Positions 52,800 through 60,841 of a stretch of DNA of 64,000 bases are shown here, in pieces (position 1 is the stretch's first letter; the number at the start of each line of letters is the position of its first letter). A program made the position numbers and the translations under genes. Source of the stretch: Empedobacter tilapiae (GTDB lineage: Bacteria; Bacteroidota; Bacteroidia; Flavobacteriales; Weeksellaceae); contig NZ_SRPE01000007.1 of NCBI RefSeq assembly GCF_004785645.1, positions 1-64,000 of the forward strand, given 5' to 3'. The notes beneath the pieces were generated by a model that was not told the origin of the DNA, made no database searches, and saw nothing but the letters and a program-made list of their open reading frames with translations.

Positions 52800-53333
52800 A
52801 TGTATAAAGTTTATCCGCAAAAAAGATACAACGAAACCTTATCGTTACTAAAAAAGTTTGCTACACCTTCTGATAAAATTCTTGATCTAGGAGTTAAAAA
52901 CCCTTTTACAGATGTAATGTTAGAAAATGGTTATAATGTAAATAATACAAACGGTGACGATTTAGACTACTATTATAAGGATTTACAAAATTATGAAGCT
53001 AATTTTGTAACAGCTTTAGAAATTTTAGAACATCTAGTTAATCCAATGGAAGTGTTGCGTAATTTACCTGGAAACAAATTGTTAGCGTCAATTCCTATGC
53101 GCTTGTGGTTTTCACCTGCTTATCGTAATCAAAATGATCCGAGAGATGTACATTATCACGAATTTGAAGATTGGCAATTTGATATGTTAATGGAAAAAGC
53201 TGGATGGAATGTTATTTATCGTCATAAATGGACTCATCCATCAAATAAATTGGGCATAAGACCCTTATTAAGAAGAATTACACCAAGATATTATGCTATC
53301 TACGCAGAACGAAAAGAAGACTTTACTTACTAA
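52800..53333 (+). CDS. SAM-dependent methyltransferase
   Basis: 177 residues of a class I methyltransferase fold: DKILDLGVKNPFTDVML as the SAM-binding loop (glycine-poor, slightly worn), then FVTALEILEHLVNPMEVLRNLPGN with the EILEHL motif typical of Methyltransf_11/23, and LLASIPMRLWFSP. The small size suggests a minimal enzyme, substrate unknown. Its end overlaps the glycosyltransferase start by 41 bases, so both are co-translated; the pair may modify a surface lipid or glycan. Confidence 0.75.
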   Translation: MYKVYPQKRYNETLSLLKKFATPSDKILDLGVKNPFTDVMLENGYNVNNTNGDDLDYYYKDLQNYEANFVTALEILEHLVNPMEVLRNLPGNKLLASIPMRLWFSPAYRNQNDPRDVHYHEFEDWQFDMLMEKAGWNVIYRHKWTHPSNKLGIRPLLRRITPRYYAIYAERKEDFTY

Positions 53334-54180
53334 ATATTCAATTGTTATCCCAGCACATAACGAAGAAGATTTTATTTCAATAACTTTAGATTCTATTGTG
53401 AATCAAACAGTTTTACCATATGAAGTTATTGTAGTGAATGACCATTCAACGGATAAAACACAAAATATAGTAGAACAATTCACTGCTAAATATCCTTTTA
53501 TTAAATTAAGAAATATTGTTTCTAAAGATGAGCATCAACCAGGAAGTAAAGTGATTCAGGCTTTTCTAAAAGGTTATGAATTCATTAATCCTAATTACGA
53601 TATTATTGTTAAATTAGACGCAGATTTAGATCTTCCATCTAATTATTTCGAAACTATATTACATCATTTTAATCAAGATGATAAAATTGCAATGGTAGGT
53701 GGTTTTGCTTATATTAAAAAAGATGGAAAATGGATTTTAGAAAATCTAACCGATAAAGATCATATTCGCGGTGCTTTTAAAGCTTATCGAAAAAAATGTT
53801 ATGAAAAAATTGACGGACTTCGTCCACACATGGGATGGGATACTGTTGACGAACTTTTGTGTAAATATTATGGTTGGAAGATCTTTACAGACGAGTCTTT
53901 ACACGTAAAACATTTGAAACCCACAGGAGCAAGTTATAATAAATCGGCACTTTATAAACAAGGAAGTGCTTATTATGCTTTAGGATATGGATTTTGGATT
54001 ACATTGATTGCTGGCACAAAATTAGCTTTACGAAAAAAGAAACCATCTTATATTTTGTATTATTTAAAAGGTTTTTTTGAAGCAAAATCTAATGGAACGA
54101 AAAAAATGGTAAATAGAGATCAAGAAAAATTCATTAGAAATTATCGATGGTCTAAAATGAAACAAAAAATAAAAGGCTAA
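53293..54180 (+). CDS. Family 2 glycosyltransferase
   Basis: 295 residues of the GT-A fold: YSIVIPAHNEEDFISITLDS, VIVVNDHSTDKTQNIV near residue 45, and the metal-binding DxD in IIVKLDADLDLP near 107, followed by GAFKAYRKKCYEKIDGL and WDTVDELLCKYYGWK. It transfers a sugar from an activated donor, probably onto a lipid carrier or surface glycan. No clear membrane span beyond the hydrophobic patch near residue 235. The start at 53293 overlaps the methyltransferase gene; translation is probably coupled. Confidence 0.88.
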   Translation: MLSTQNEKKTLLTKYSIVIPAHNEEDFISITLDSIVNQTVLPYEVIVVNDHSTDKTQNIVEQFTAKYPFIKLRNIVSKDEHQPGSKVIQAFLKGYEFINPNYDIIVKLDADLDLPSNYFETILHHFNQDDKIAMVGGFAYIKKDGKWILENLTDKDHIRGAFKAYRKKCYEKIDGLRPHMGWDTVDELLCKYYGWKIFTDESLHVKHLKPTGASYNKSALYKQGSAYYALGYGFWITLIAGTKLALRKKKPSYILYYLKGFFEAKSNGTKKMVNRDQEKFIRNYRWSKMKQKIKG

Positions 54181-54188
54181 ATTTGAAA

Positions 54189-54947
54189 ATGCGTTATTGG
54201 TTAACATATATTTTTGCTACTATTCCTTTGATCAGTTTTGCCCAAAATAAACTGATTACGGGATCTGTCGTAGTTGATGAAGGTAACGGTTATTATACAG
54301 CAGTTTCTGATGTGCGCATAGAGAATCTGAAATCTGAAAGTAAAACTTATACAAGTTCTTCTGGATATTATTCAATTCAAGCAAATGTTGGAGATACAAT
54401 ATTATTTGAAGCTGACTTCTTAATTTCAAGAAAGATTGTTGTTAATCAAAATATTTTTGACAAAGGCTTTCTGCAAGCTCACTTAGATATTGAAACCATA
54501 GAATTAGGTACTGCAACAATTGGAAAGGGACCTTTACAACCAAAATATCATCGCGATGATAAAACTGATTTATATGATAAAATAGGACTCGATCAACGTT
54601 TAAGAGATTTAGAACCAAAAAGAGATATTGCAAAGTTTAAACCATTAGACGTTTTGAATCCTGTGAGATTAATAGGACATATGAATGGATTTTACCGTGA
54701 TCAGCGTAGAGTTAGAAACTATGAAACAAAATTTTCATTAATTCAAGAAGTAAAACATTATTACCCTATCGAGTTTTATACAAGACAGTTAGAAATTCCT
54801 GAATATAAAATTGAAGAATTTTTATATTATGTAAATGCTCGTTATCCACTTCAAGATAAAGTTTTGAGTAGACAATTTGGAACCATTATGATCGATCTAG
54901 AATCTTATGCTAAAGATTACCTAAAAGAGTTAAGTCAAAATAATTAA
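54189..54947 (+). CDS. Exported CarboxypepD_reg-like protein, paralogue A
   Basis: 252 residues from the ATG at 54189; the TTG two codons earlier is less likely. Signal peptide (YWLTYIFATIPLISFAQ). The first 90 mature residues form a carboxypeptidase-regulatory-like beta sandwich (LITGSVVVDEGNGYYTAVSDV, SSGYYSIQANVGDTILFEADF), as at the start of TonB-dependent receptors, but no plug or barrel follows. The C-terminal half is helical and shared with the next protein: YETKFSLIQEVKHYYP and FYTRQLEIPEYKIEEFL. The gene is eight bases from the glycosyltransferase stop and so is probably in its operon. Confidence 0.75.
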   Translation: MRYWLTYIFATIPLISFAQNKLITGSVVVDEGNGYYTAVSDVRIENLKSESKTYTSSSGYYSIQANVGDTILFEADFLISRKIVVNQNIFDKGFLQAHLDIETIELGTATIGKGPLQPKYHRDDKTDLYDKIGLDQRLRDLEPKRDIAKFKPLDVLNPVRLIGHMNGFYRDQRRVRNYETKFSLIQEVKHYYPIEFYTRQLEIPEYKIEEFLYYVNARYPLQDKVLSRQFGTIMIDLESYAKDYLKELSQNN

Positions 54948-55023
54948 TAAATCTTAACGGAACTGTAAAATTGACACAATAAACGTTAACAAAACATCTA
55001 ACAATTTTTTATAACTTATATTC

Positions 55024-55884
55024 GTGCAAATAATTAAAAGTATTAATAATAAACAATTGAAATCAATAGTTACAATTCTAATTTTGTTGTTTTCAACATT
55101 CATCTTTGCACAAGAAAAATGGGTTCAAGGAAATATTATTATCGATGATTCTGATGATACAGCTGAAGGTATTTATATAACAAATTTGAGAACAAATCAT
55201 ACAACAATTTCAAATTTCACAGGAACTTTTCTAATTCAAGCAAAAGTAAATGACACTTTAAAAATTCAGTCTGATTGGTATGAAAATAGATTGATTATTT
55301 TAAGGCCTAATTTATTTAATAAACAGTCTATCGTTGTTCATCTTGCTGTACAAACTATTCAGCTAAATACAGCTTTTATTGGACCTAAATTGACAGGTAT
55401 TTTAGAAAAAGATGTAAAAAATGGTAAAAAAGTAGATGTTGTTACAAAGTTATATAAAAGTCTTGGTGTTAACCCAGATTTAAAACCTATAAAAGATACA
55501 TCTTCTTTAAAAGCTGGTTTATTGAGCGGAGATATTACCTTAACGCGATTGGATATTGGTCGTTTATACGACGTGTTTTCTGGAAAAGCTAAACAACGAA
55601 AGGCTTTAATAGATTACGAAGATAAATTTGATAAAATTACGAAAATTAAAAATTATTTTGGAGAGGATTATTTCACAAAAGATTTACAAATTCCTAAATT
55701 TAAAATTCGCGATTTTATAGAAAATGCTCTAACAAATACAGGATCTACAATAGAGTTAAATGATGTAAATTATTTTAAATTATTACAACTTTTTAATTCT
55801 TATAGTAAAATATATCTCGATTATTTATATGGTATAGTTCCAAATAACACAAAGATTCAACAAAAGGATACAATAGATAATTAA
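55024..55884 (+). CDS. Exported CarboxypepD_reg-like protein, paralogue B
   Basis: 286 residues with a GTG start at 55024 (no better start before the signal peptide KSIVTILILLFSTFIFAQ). Same layout as its upstream neighbour: a beta-sandwich domain (WVQGNIIIDDSDDTAEGIYI, FTGTFLIQAKVNDTLKIQS), then the helical region with YEDKFDKITKIKNYFG and YFTKDLQIPKFKIRDFIE in matching positions. The two clearly arose by tandem duplication and have diverged widely. Both are exported and anchored in no obvious way. Function unknown. Confidence 0.7.
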   Translation: MQIIKSINNKQLKSIVTILILLFSTFIFAQEKWVQGNIIIDDSDDTAEGIYITNLRTNHTTISNFTGTFLIQAKVNDTLKIQSDWYENRLIILRPNLFNKQSIVVHLAVQTIQLNTAFIGPKLTGILEKDVKNGKKVDVVTKLYKSLGVNPDLKPIKDTSSLKAGLLSGDITLTRLDIGRLYDVFSGKAKQRKALIDYEDKFDKITKIKNYFGEDYFTKDLQIPKFKIRDFIENALTNTGSTIELNDVNYFKLLQLFNSYSKIYLDYLYGIVPNNTKIQQKDTIDN

Positions 55885-55913
55885 CAAAAAAGAGCTTATT
55901 ATAAGCTCTTTTT
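55885..55913 (+). terminator. Terminator
   Basis: Stem AAAAAGAGCTTA TTA TAAGCTCTTTTT with T run, ending the methyltransferase-to-paralogue B run. Confidence 0.85.
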
Positions 55914-55968
55914 GATTTAAATATTATTTTTACACAAAATTAGATTTCTAAATTAATTGGTTATAATG

Positions 55969-55976
55969 TAACTTTG
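55969..55976 (+). promoter_or_regulatory. -7 box for the pseudouridine synthase gene
   Basis: TAACTTTG, exact consensus, 21 bases before the ATG. No -33 element at a normal distance. Confidence 0.5.
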
Positions 55977-55997
55977 TAGTTATTTTTTATCTGTAAA

Positions 55998-57680
55998 ATG
56001 TCTAATTATTTTCAATATTTTAAACAATCAATTTCAACTTACAAACTTCCAAAAAAGTTTGATTATCCATTTTATTACGAACCAAATCCTATTGCTAAAT
56101 TAGCTTGTGCAGAAGTACAAGAATACCTAAATAATCAAACTGATTTTGTTCATGATTTCGGTTTACAAAAAAAACATACCTCTACTCCAATTGGTAAAAT
56201 GTTTGGAGTATTGGTAGTTCAAAATAAGATTGGAGAAATTGGTTATTTAACTGCTGTTTCAGGAAAGTTAGCAAATACAAATCAACATAAAATTTTTGTT
56301 CCTCCAGTTTTTGATATGCTAAATAAAAATGGTTTTTTTCTAGAGCAAGAACAACGTTTGAACGAAATCAATCGTATATTAAAATCATTAGAAAGTAATC
56401 AAACTTATCTTCTACTTAAAGAAGATTTTATTGAATTTGAATTAAATTCTAAATTAAGAATAGAAGAAAAAAAACAACTTTTAAAACTAAATAAAAAAGA
56501 TAGAAAATCGCAACGAGAAAATATTTCTCTCACTTTATCTAATAATGAATTACAGTTTTTTGAAGAAGATTTAATTAAACAAAGTTTACGTGATAAATAT
56601 GAGTTTAGAAAATTAAATGAAGAAATTGAAATTGAAAAAAAACAATTTTTAGATAAAATAGATTTATTTGAAATCGAAATAAATTCATTGAAAGAAGAAC
56701 GAAAAACAAAATCGAATTCACTCCAAAATCAATTATTTGATCAATATCAATTTTTGAATAAATTTAATCAAAAGAAAGGTTTATTGGATATTTTTTCGAA
56801 TACTTCTTTTCAGCAACCGCCTGCTGCTGCAGGAGAATGTGCAGCTCCAAAACTACTTCAGTATGCTTTCCAAAATGAATTAGAGCCGATTTGTATGGCT
56901 GAATTTTGGTGGGGAGATTCACCCAAATCAGAAATCAGAAAACATGGTCATTATTATCCAGCTTGTACAGGAAAATGTGAGCCTATATTAGGACATATGT
57001 TACAAGGAATTGAATTAAATGAAAATTTACTTTTAACACAAAATTCTCAGGTTGAAGAATTAGATATTTTATACCAAGATGATGATTTGATCGTGATTAA
57101 TAAACCTGAAGAATTTCTTTCTGTACCTGGAATTGAAATTAAAGATTCTGTTTATCTTAGAATAAAACAACTATTTCCGCTTGCAACTGGACCTATCATT
57201 GTTCATAGACTAGATATGTCTACTTCTGGAATTTTAGTTTTAGCTCTAAATAAAGAAAGTCATAAGATTCTACAACAACAATTTATTAAAAGAAAAGTAG
57301 AAAAAAGATATATTGCCTTATTGGATGGTAATATAACAGATAATGAAGGTTTTATTAATTTACCATTGCGAGTAGATTTAGATGATAGACCAAGACAGAT
57401 GGTTTGCTATGAATATGGAAAAATAGCTCAAACAAAATACGAAGTAATAAAACGAAAAGATAATAAAACACTTATTTATTTTTATCCAATAACTGGTAGA
57501 ACACATCAATTGCGAGTTCACGCTTCACATGTTTTAGGACTTAATGCTTCAATTATTGGAGATGATTTATATGGTTCAAAAGCCAATCGTTTACATTTGC
57601 ATGCAGAGTCTTTAGAATTTACACATCCTAAAACCAAAGAAATCATGAAATTCGAAGTAGATCCTAATTTTAATCTATAA
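55998..57680 (+). CDS. RluA-family pseudouridine synthase with a large N-terminal extension
   Basis: 560 residues, more than twice the core RluA size. The C-terminal 200 residues are a standard RluA domain: the catalytic Asp in IVHRLDMSTSGILVLALN near 405, RYIALLDG, and the ITGRTHQLRVHASHVLG end. It would isomerise a uridine in rRNA or tRNA. The N-terminal 370 residues are unusual: a conserved segment (GKMFGVLVVQNKIGEIGYLTAVSGK), a long charged coiled coil (about 110-255), and a Cys/His-rich stretch (PPAAAGECAAPKLLQYA, then HYYPACTGKCEPILGHM near 315-335). I have seen this layout in Bacteroidota and Vibrio, but the N-terminal function is unknown. Confidence 0.88.
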   Translation: MSNYFQYFKQSISTYKLPKKFDYPFYYEPNPIAKLACAEVQEYLNNQTDFVHDFGLQKKHTSTPIGKMFGVLVVQNKIGEIGYLTAVSGKLANTNQHKIFVPPVFDMLNKNGFFLEQEQRLNEINRILKSLESNQTYLLLKEDFIEFELNSKLRIEEKKQLLKLNKKDRKSQRENISLTLSNNELQFFEEDLIKQSLRDKYEFRKLNEEIEIEKKQFLDKIDLFEIEINSLKEERKTKSNSLQNQLFDQYQFLNKFNQKKGLLDIFSNTSFQQPPAAAGECAAPKLLQYAFQNELEPICMAEFWWGDSPKSEIRKHGHYYPACTGKCEPILGHMLQGIELNENLLLTQNSQVEELDILYQDDDLIVINKPEEFLSVPGIEIKDSVYLRIKQLFPLATGPIIVHRLDMSTSGILVLALNKESHKILQQQFIKRKVEKRYIALLDGNITDNEGFINLPLRVDLDDRPRQMVCYEYGKIAQTKYEVIKRKDNKTLIYFYPITGRTHQLRVHASHVLGLNASIIGDDLYGSKANRLHLHAESLEFTHPKTKEIMKFEVDPNFNL

Positions 57681-57701
57681 TTTTACAAAAGAATATATAT
57701 A

Positions 57702-58061
57702 ATGGAAAATAAAGATTTGACAATACGAGATATAATTTATCGTGATATGGATACGTTAATAATGGCGAAATTGCAAAATGGCTCTAATATATCTATAAAT
57801 GATTTAATTGATATTTCTTCATATTTAGCTGCAAGCTTATTTCGTGAACGTTGGAAGAATAAAGGTGAGTTGAACGAAGATGAGGTAAATATAGTTTTAG
57901 GGAATATTGGTGATTTTTGTAATGATCATTTTGGTGAATATTTTAAACAAGAGGATTTTGATAAAATTGTTAAAATTTCACAATTATTACTACAAAAGCC
58001 TACATTCGATAATGATTCTCAAGAATTTTTCGATAATATACTGAAAACTAACAAACTATAA
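57702..58061 (+). CDS. Hypothetical helical protein
   Basis: 119 residues, no signal, mostly helical and acidic. It starts 22 bases after the pseudouridine synthase stop on the same strand and is followed by a terminator, so the two are probably one transcript. No family recognised. Confidence 0.6.
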   Translation: MENKDLTIRDIIYRDMDTLIMAKLQNGSNISINDLIDISSYLAASLFRERWKNKGELNEDEVNIVLGNIGDFCNDHFGEYFKQEDFDKIVKISQLLLQKPTFDNDSQEFFDNILKTNKL

Positions 58062-58065
58062 TATA

Positions 58066-58099
58066 TAAAAAAATCTCGAAAGTTTCTCGAGATTTTTTT
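58066..58099. terminator. Bidirectional terminator
   Basis: Stem AAATCTCGA / TCGAGATTT with A and T runs, between convergent genes. Confidence 0.8.
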
Positions 58100-58119
58100 A
58101 TACGAATAATGTAATAATT

Positions 58120-58992
58120 TTATTTCGTCAACTTTTCTAAAGAATATTCTATCATAGCATCTACTGCTTTATATGAATCTGAACTAAATTCTCCTAAAAT
58201 TCTATTTGCAACAATGGCATTTACAGATAATGCTTCGTGTCCCATCATTGCTGCCAATCCATAAATTGCAGAAGTTTCCATCTCGAAATTAGAAATTCTT
58301 AAGCCATTATAATTGAAAGAAGTTAAACGCTCATTAATATCAGCTGGATTTGGTTGTAATCTCAAATTACGACCTTGTGGACCATAAAAACCACAAGCTG
58401 TAGCAGTTATTCCTTGAATTGTCTTTTCAGAAGCTAATTTATCTAATAAACTATCAGATCCTTTTACTAAATATGGACGAGACTTGTTTGACGACCAATC
58501 CACATGATTGATAAAAGCATCTTCTATCTCTTTGTTCATCACTGATTCGCTTCCTACATAGTAATGTAGAAGACCATCTAATCCTAGTCCATGAGAACCT
58601 ATTACAAAACTATCTACAGGAATATCTGCTTGCAAAGCTCCTGAAGTTCCTAAACGCACGAATGATAATTTTCGAAAATCTTTGTTAATTTCTCCTGTTT
58701 CTAAATCTATATTTGCTAAAGCATCTAATTCAGAAAAGACAATATCAATATTATCTGTTCCCATTCCGGTAGAAATAACTGTTAAACGTTTTCCATTTAA
58801 CGTTCCTGTATGTGTTACAATTTCTCGTTTAGAAGCTTTATGTTCGATAGAATCAAAATGTCTCGAAACTTTTTCGACACGATTTGGATCTCCTACTGTT
58901 ATAATCGTATCAGCTAAATGTTCAGGTTTTATATTACAATGGTAAATGCTCCCGTCTGCATTTAAAACTAATTCTGATGCTGCTTTACTCAT
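58120..58992 (-). CDS. Nucleoside phosphorylase (PNP/UDP family)
   Basis: 290 residues from the ATG at 58992; the 12 extra codons of the longer TTG-started frame match nothing in the family. Phosphorylase core: DTIITVGDPNRVEKVSRHFD (phosphate and ribose site), VISTGMGTDNIDIVFSELDAL, SFVRLGTSGALQADIPVDSFVIG and ISNFEMETSAIYGLAAMMGHEAL (nucleoside-binding Glu/Met). It cleaves a nucleoside with phosphate for salvage. The FEMETSAIYG segment fits a uridine or mixed-specificity phosphorylase better than a purine-only one, but I would not fix it. Confidence 0.88.
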   Translation of the reverse strand: MSKAASELVLNADGSIYHCNIKPEHLADTIITVGDPNRVEKVSRHFDSIEHKASKREIVTHTGTLNGKRLTVISTGMGTDNIDIVFSELDALANIDLETGEINKDFRKLSFVRLGTSGALQADIPVDSFVIGSHGLGLDGLLHYYVGSESVMNKEIEDAFINHVDWSSNKSRPYLVKGSDSLLDKLASEKTIQGITATACGFYGPQGRNLRLQPNPADINERLTSFNYNGLRISNFEMETSAIYGLAAMMGHEALSVNAIVANRILGEFSSDSYKAVDAMIEYSLEKLTK

Positions 58993-59058
58993 GATTTTAT
59001 AAATTAAAAATAAGGGAACAATATACAATTTTTCCTTGTAATAATTGTAACGAAATTA

Positions 59059-59388
59059 TTAACCACCTACTCTTTTCACTTTGAAACCTTTATCTTTCAA
59101 AAAAGACATAATCTTATCACGATAATCTCCTTGAATAATAATTGAATCATCTTTAAAGCTTCCTCCTACACCTAAAAACACTTTAATTTCTTTAGCTAAT
59201 TGTTTAAAATCGTCATCAGCACCAGTATAACCTTCTATAATAGTAGTTGCTTTTCCTTTACGTTTTTCATATTTACAGATTAAAGGTTCTTCTTGCATCC
59301 ATAATTCATTATCAACTTCTTGAAATTCTTCTGGTTCAGAAACATGATCTGGGAACAAATTTTTTAGTTGGTCTTGTAAATCTTTCAT
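59059..59388 (-). CDS. yciH: SUI1/YciH-type translation initiation factor
   Basis: 109 residues. The C-terminal 75 residues are a SUI1 (eIF1-like) fold: ICKYEKRKGKATTIIEGYTGADDDFKQLAKEIKVFLGVGGSFKDDSIIIQGDYRDKI in pieces, with the family's KxFGxGGSVKxxxIxIQGDxRxxI layout near residues 65-95. Bacterial members are poorly characterised but act like eIF1 to monitor start-site choice. It has its own consensus promoter and sits 67 bases upstream of the phosphorylase gene. Confidence 0.85.
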   Translation of the reverse strand: MKDLQDQLKNLFPDHVSEPEEFQEVDNELWMQEEPLICKYEKRKGKATTIIEGYTGADDDFKQLAKEIKVFLGVGGSFKDDSIIIQGDYRDKIMSFLKDKGFKVKRVGG

Positions 59389-59414
59389 TAATTTTTATAA
59401 ATTATTTCTAGTAA

Positions 59415-59422
59415 CAAAGATA
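59415..59422 (-). promoter_or_regulatory. -7 box for the SUI1-like gene
   Basis: Minus-strand TATCTTTG, exact consensus, 26 bases before the ATG. No -33 element at the normal distance. Confidence 0.5.
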
Positions 59423-59485
59423 AGATTATCTCTTTCTTAGCGCTAAATATTTGTAACTTTACACAAAGTTTTATCAAAACAAATT

Positions 59486-59701
59486 ATGAATAAAAAAGAA
59501 ATTTCTAAAGAAATAAACTATAAAGGACATATAAAAAAATTTAAAGTAGAAATTGAACAATTACCTCCATTTAACGAAAAAACAATGGATAAAGTAAAAT
59601 ATGAAGAAACAGAAAGGGCTTTGTATTTGATAGCAGAAGAAAAATTTGAAAATCAAAAGTTTGAATGGATTTTTTCTATAGAGAAAGAATTACAACAATA
59701 A
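59486..59701 (+). CDS. Small hypothetical protein
   Basis: 71 residues, very charged and lysine-rich (ISKEINYKGHIKKFKVEIEQLPPF), with no membrane segment or known motif. It reads as a small beta-alpha domain. Divergent from the SUI1-like gene; no terminator of its own before the next gene, so it may be co-transcribed with it. Confidence 0.5.
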   Translation: MNKKEISKEINYKGHIKKFKVEIEQLPPFNEKTMDKVKYEETERALYLIAEEKFENQKFEWIFSIEKELQQ

Positions 59702-59766
59702 CTGACAACTAAATATTGGCATGTACTTTGTAATACATAATACGTTTTTAAAACATATTTTGTGAA

Positions 59767-60120
59767 ATGAAAAAATCAAAATTCTTTAAAGTAGCTGGAG
59801 CAGCAGCAATGGCAGCTCAAAAAGATAAATCTTTTTTTGAAAAAGTAAAGGCTTTTTTCAAAATGTTAGGTGATTACAAAAATGGAAGTTATAAACCTGA
59901 CAATATGAATTTATTTATTGGATTTGTAGCAACTTTATACATTGTTTCCCCAATTGATATTATTCCTGAAGCTCTTTTTGGACCTTTCGGTTTAATTGAT
60001 GATTTTGGTATTTTACTTTTTGGAATGAAATATTTCAATAAAGAAGTTATAAAATATCTTGCATGGAAAGATACGCAAACAGCCTATGCAAATGTTGAAG
60101 ATGCAAAAATTATTGAATAA
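59767..60120 (+). CDS. YkvA-like (DUF1232) membrane protein
   Basis: 117 residues. An N-terminal amphipathic part with AAAMAAQKDKSFFEKVKAF, then the DUF1232 signature: LFIGFVATLYIVSPIDIIPEALFGPFGLIDDFGILLFGMKYF near residues 55-97 in two hydrophobic helices joined by the SPIDIIPE motif, which defines the family. YkvA-like proteins are small membrane proteins of unknown role. It ends at a hairpin terminator. Confidence 0.85.
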   Translation: MKKSKFFKVAGAAAMAAQKDKSFFEKVKAFFKMLGDYKNGSYKPDNMNLFIGFVATLYIVSPIDIIPEALFGPFGLIDDFGILLFGMKYFNKEVIKYLAWKDTQTAYANVEDAKIIE

Positions 60121-60141
60121 CAATAGATTAAATATCTATCA

Positions 60142-60174
60142 TAAATCCGATTGAATTTTCAGTCGGATTTTTTT
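60142..60174 (+). terminator. Terminator
   Basis: Stem AAATCCGATTGAA and near-perfect complement, with T run. Confidence 0.85.
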
Positions 60175-60240
60175 ATTTCACATTATTGAAAAAGCTCTTT
60201 GATTCTCATAAATAAAATTTATTATATGCCATTTATTCAT

Positions 60241-60248
60241 TAGATTTG
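60241..60248 (+). promoter_or_regulatory. -7 box for the MaoC-like gene
   Basis: TAGATTTG, exact consensus, 35 bases before the ATG. Confidence 0.45.
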
Positions 60249-60283
60249 AGCAATACAATACTAAAAACTAAAACACCCGAAAA

Positions 60284-60745
60284 ATGGTAATTATTAATAA
60301 TTTCGATGAATACAAAGCTTTCGAAGGTAAAGAAATTGGTAAATCAGATTGGCATGTTATAAATCAAGAACAAATCAATCGTTTTGCTGATGCTACTTTA
60401 GATCATCAATGGATTCATACAGATCCAGAAAAAGCGGCTAATGAAGGACCTTTCAAAAAAACAATTGCACATGGTTACTTAACACTTTCTTTAATTCCTC
60501 ATTTATGGGATCAAATTGCAGAAGTTCGTAATATCAAAATGTTAATCAATTATGGAATCGAAAGTTTAAGATTTGGACAAGCTGTTTTAGTTGATAGCGA
60601 AGTAAGGTTAACAGCTAAATTGAAGTCTATTACGAATTTAAGAGGAATTGCAAAAGTTGTTATCGAAGCAACTTTAGAAGTTAAAGATAACCCAAAACCT
60701 GCCTATACAGCAGATGTAGTTTTCCTATATCATTTCAACGATTAA
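60284..60745 (+). CDS. MaoC-like enoyl-CoA hydratase
   Basis: 153 residues of the single hot-dog MaoC type that hydrates enoyl-CoA: INQEQINRFADATLDHQWIHTDPEKA with the catalytic Asp and His in DATLDHQWIH near residue 40, the flexible GPFKKTIAHGYLTLSLIP, and the end PAYTADVVFLYHF. All active-site residues of the (R)-specific hydratase type are there. It stands alone between two terminators; a role in acyl-CoA or fatty-acid metabolism is likely, but the exact substrate is not shown. Confidence 0.88.
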   Translation: MVIINNFDEYKAFEGKEIGKSDWHVINQEQINRFADATLDHQWIHTDPEKAANEGPFKKTIAHGYLTLSLIPHLWDQIAEVRNIKMLINYGIESLRFGQAVLVDSEVRLTAKLKSITNLRGIAKVVIEATLEVKDNPKPAYTADVVFLYHFND

Positions 60746-60765
60746 TCTTGAATTAATATAATTTA

Positions 60766-60796
60766 CAAAGCTTCTATTTTCTGATAGAAGCTTTTT
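60766..60796 (+). terminator. Terminator of the MaoC-like gene
   Basis: Stem AAAGCTTCTAT / ATAGAAGCTTT with a six-base loop and T run. Confidence 0.8.
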
Positions 60797-60841
60797 CTTT
60801 TCATAAAATATCGAAGTATCTTGCACTCGATTTCATTTAAC

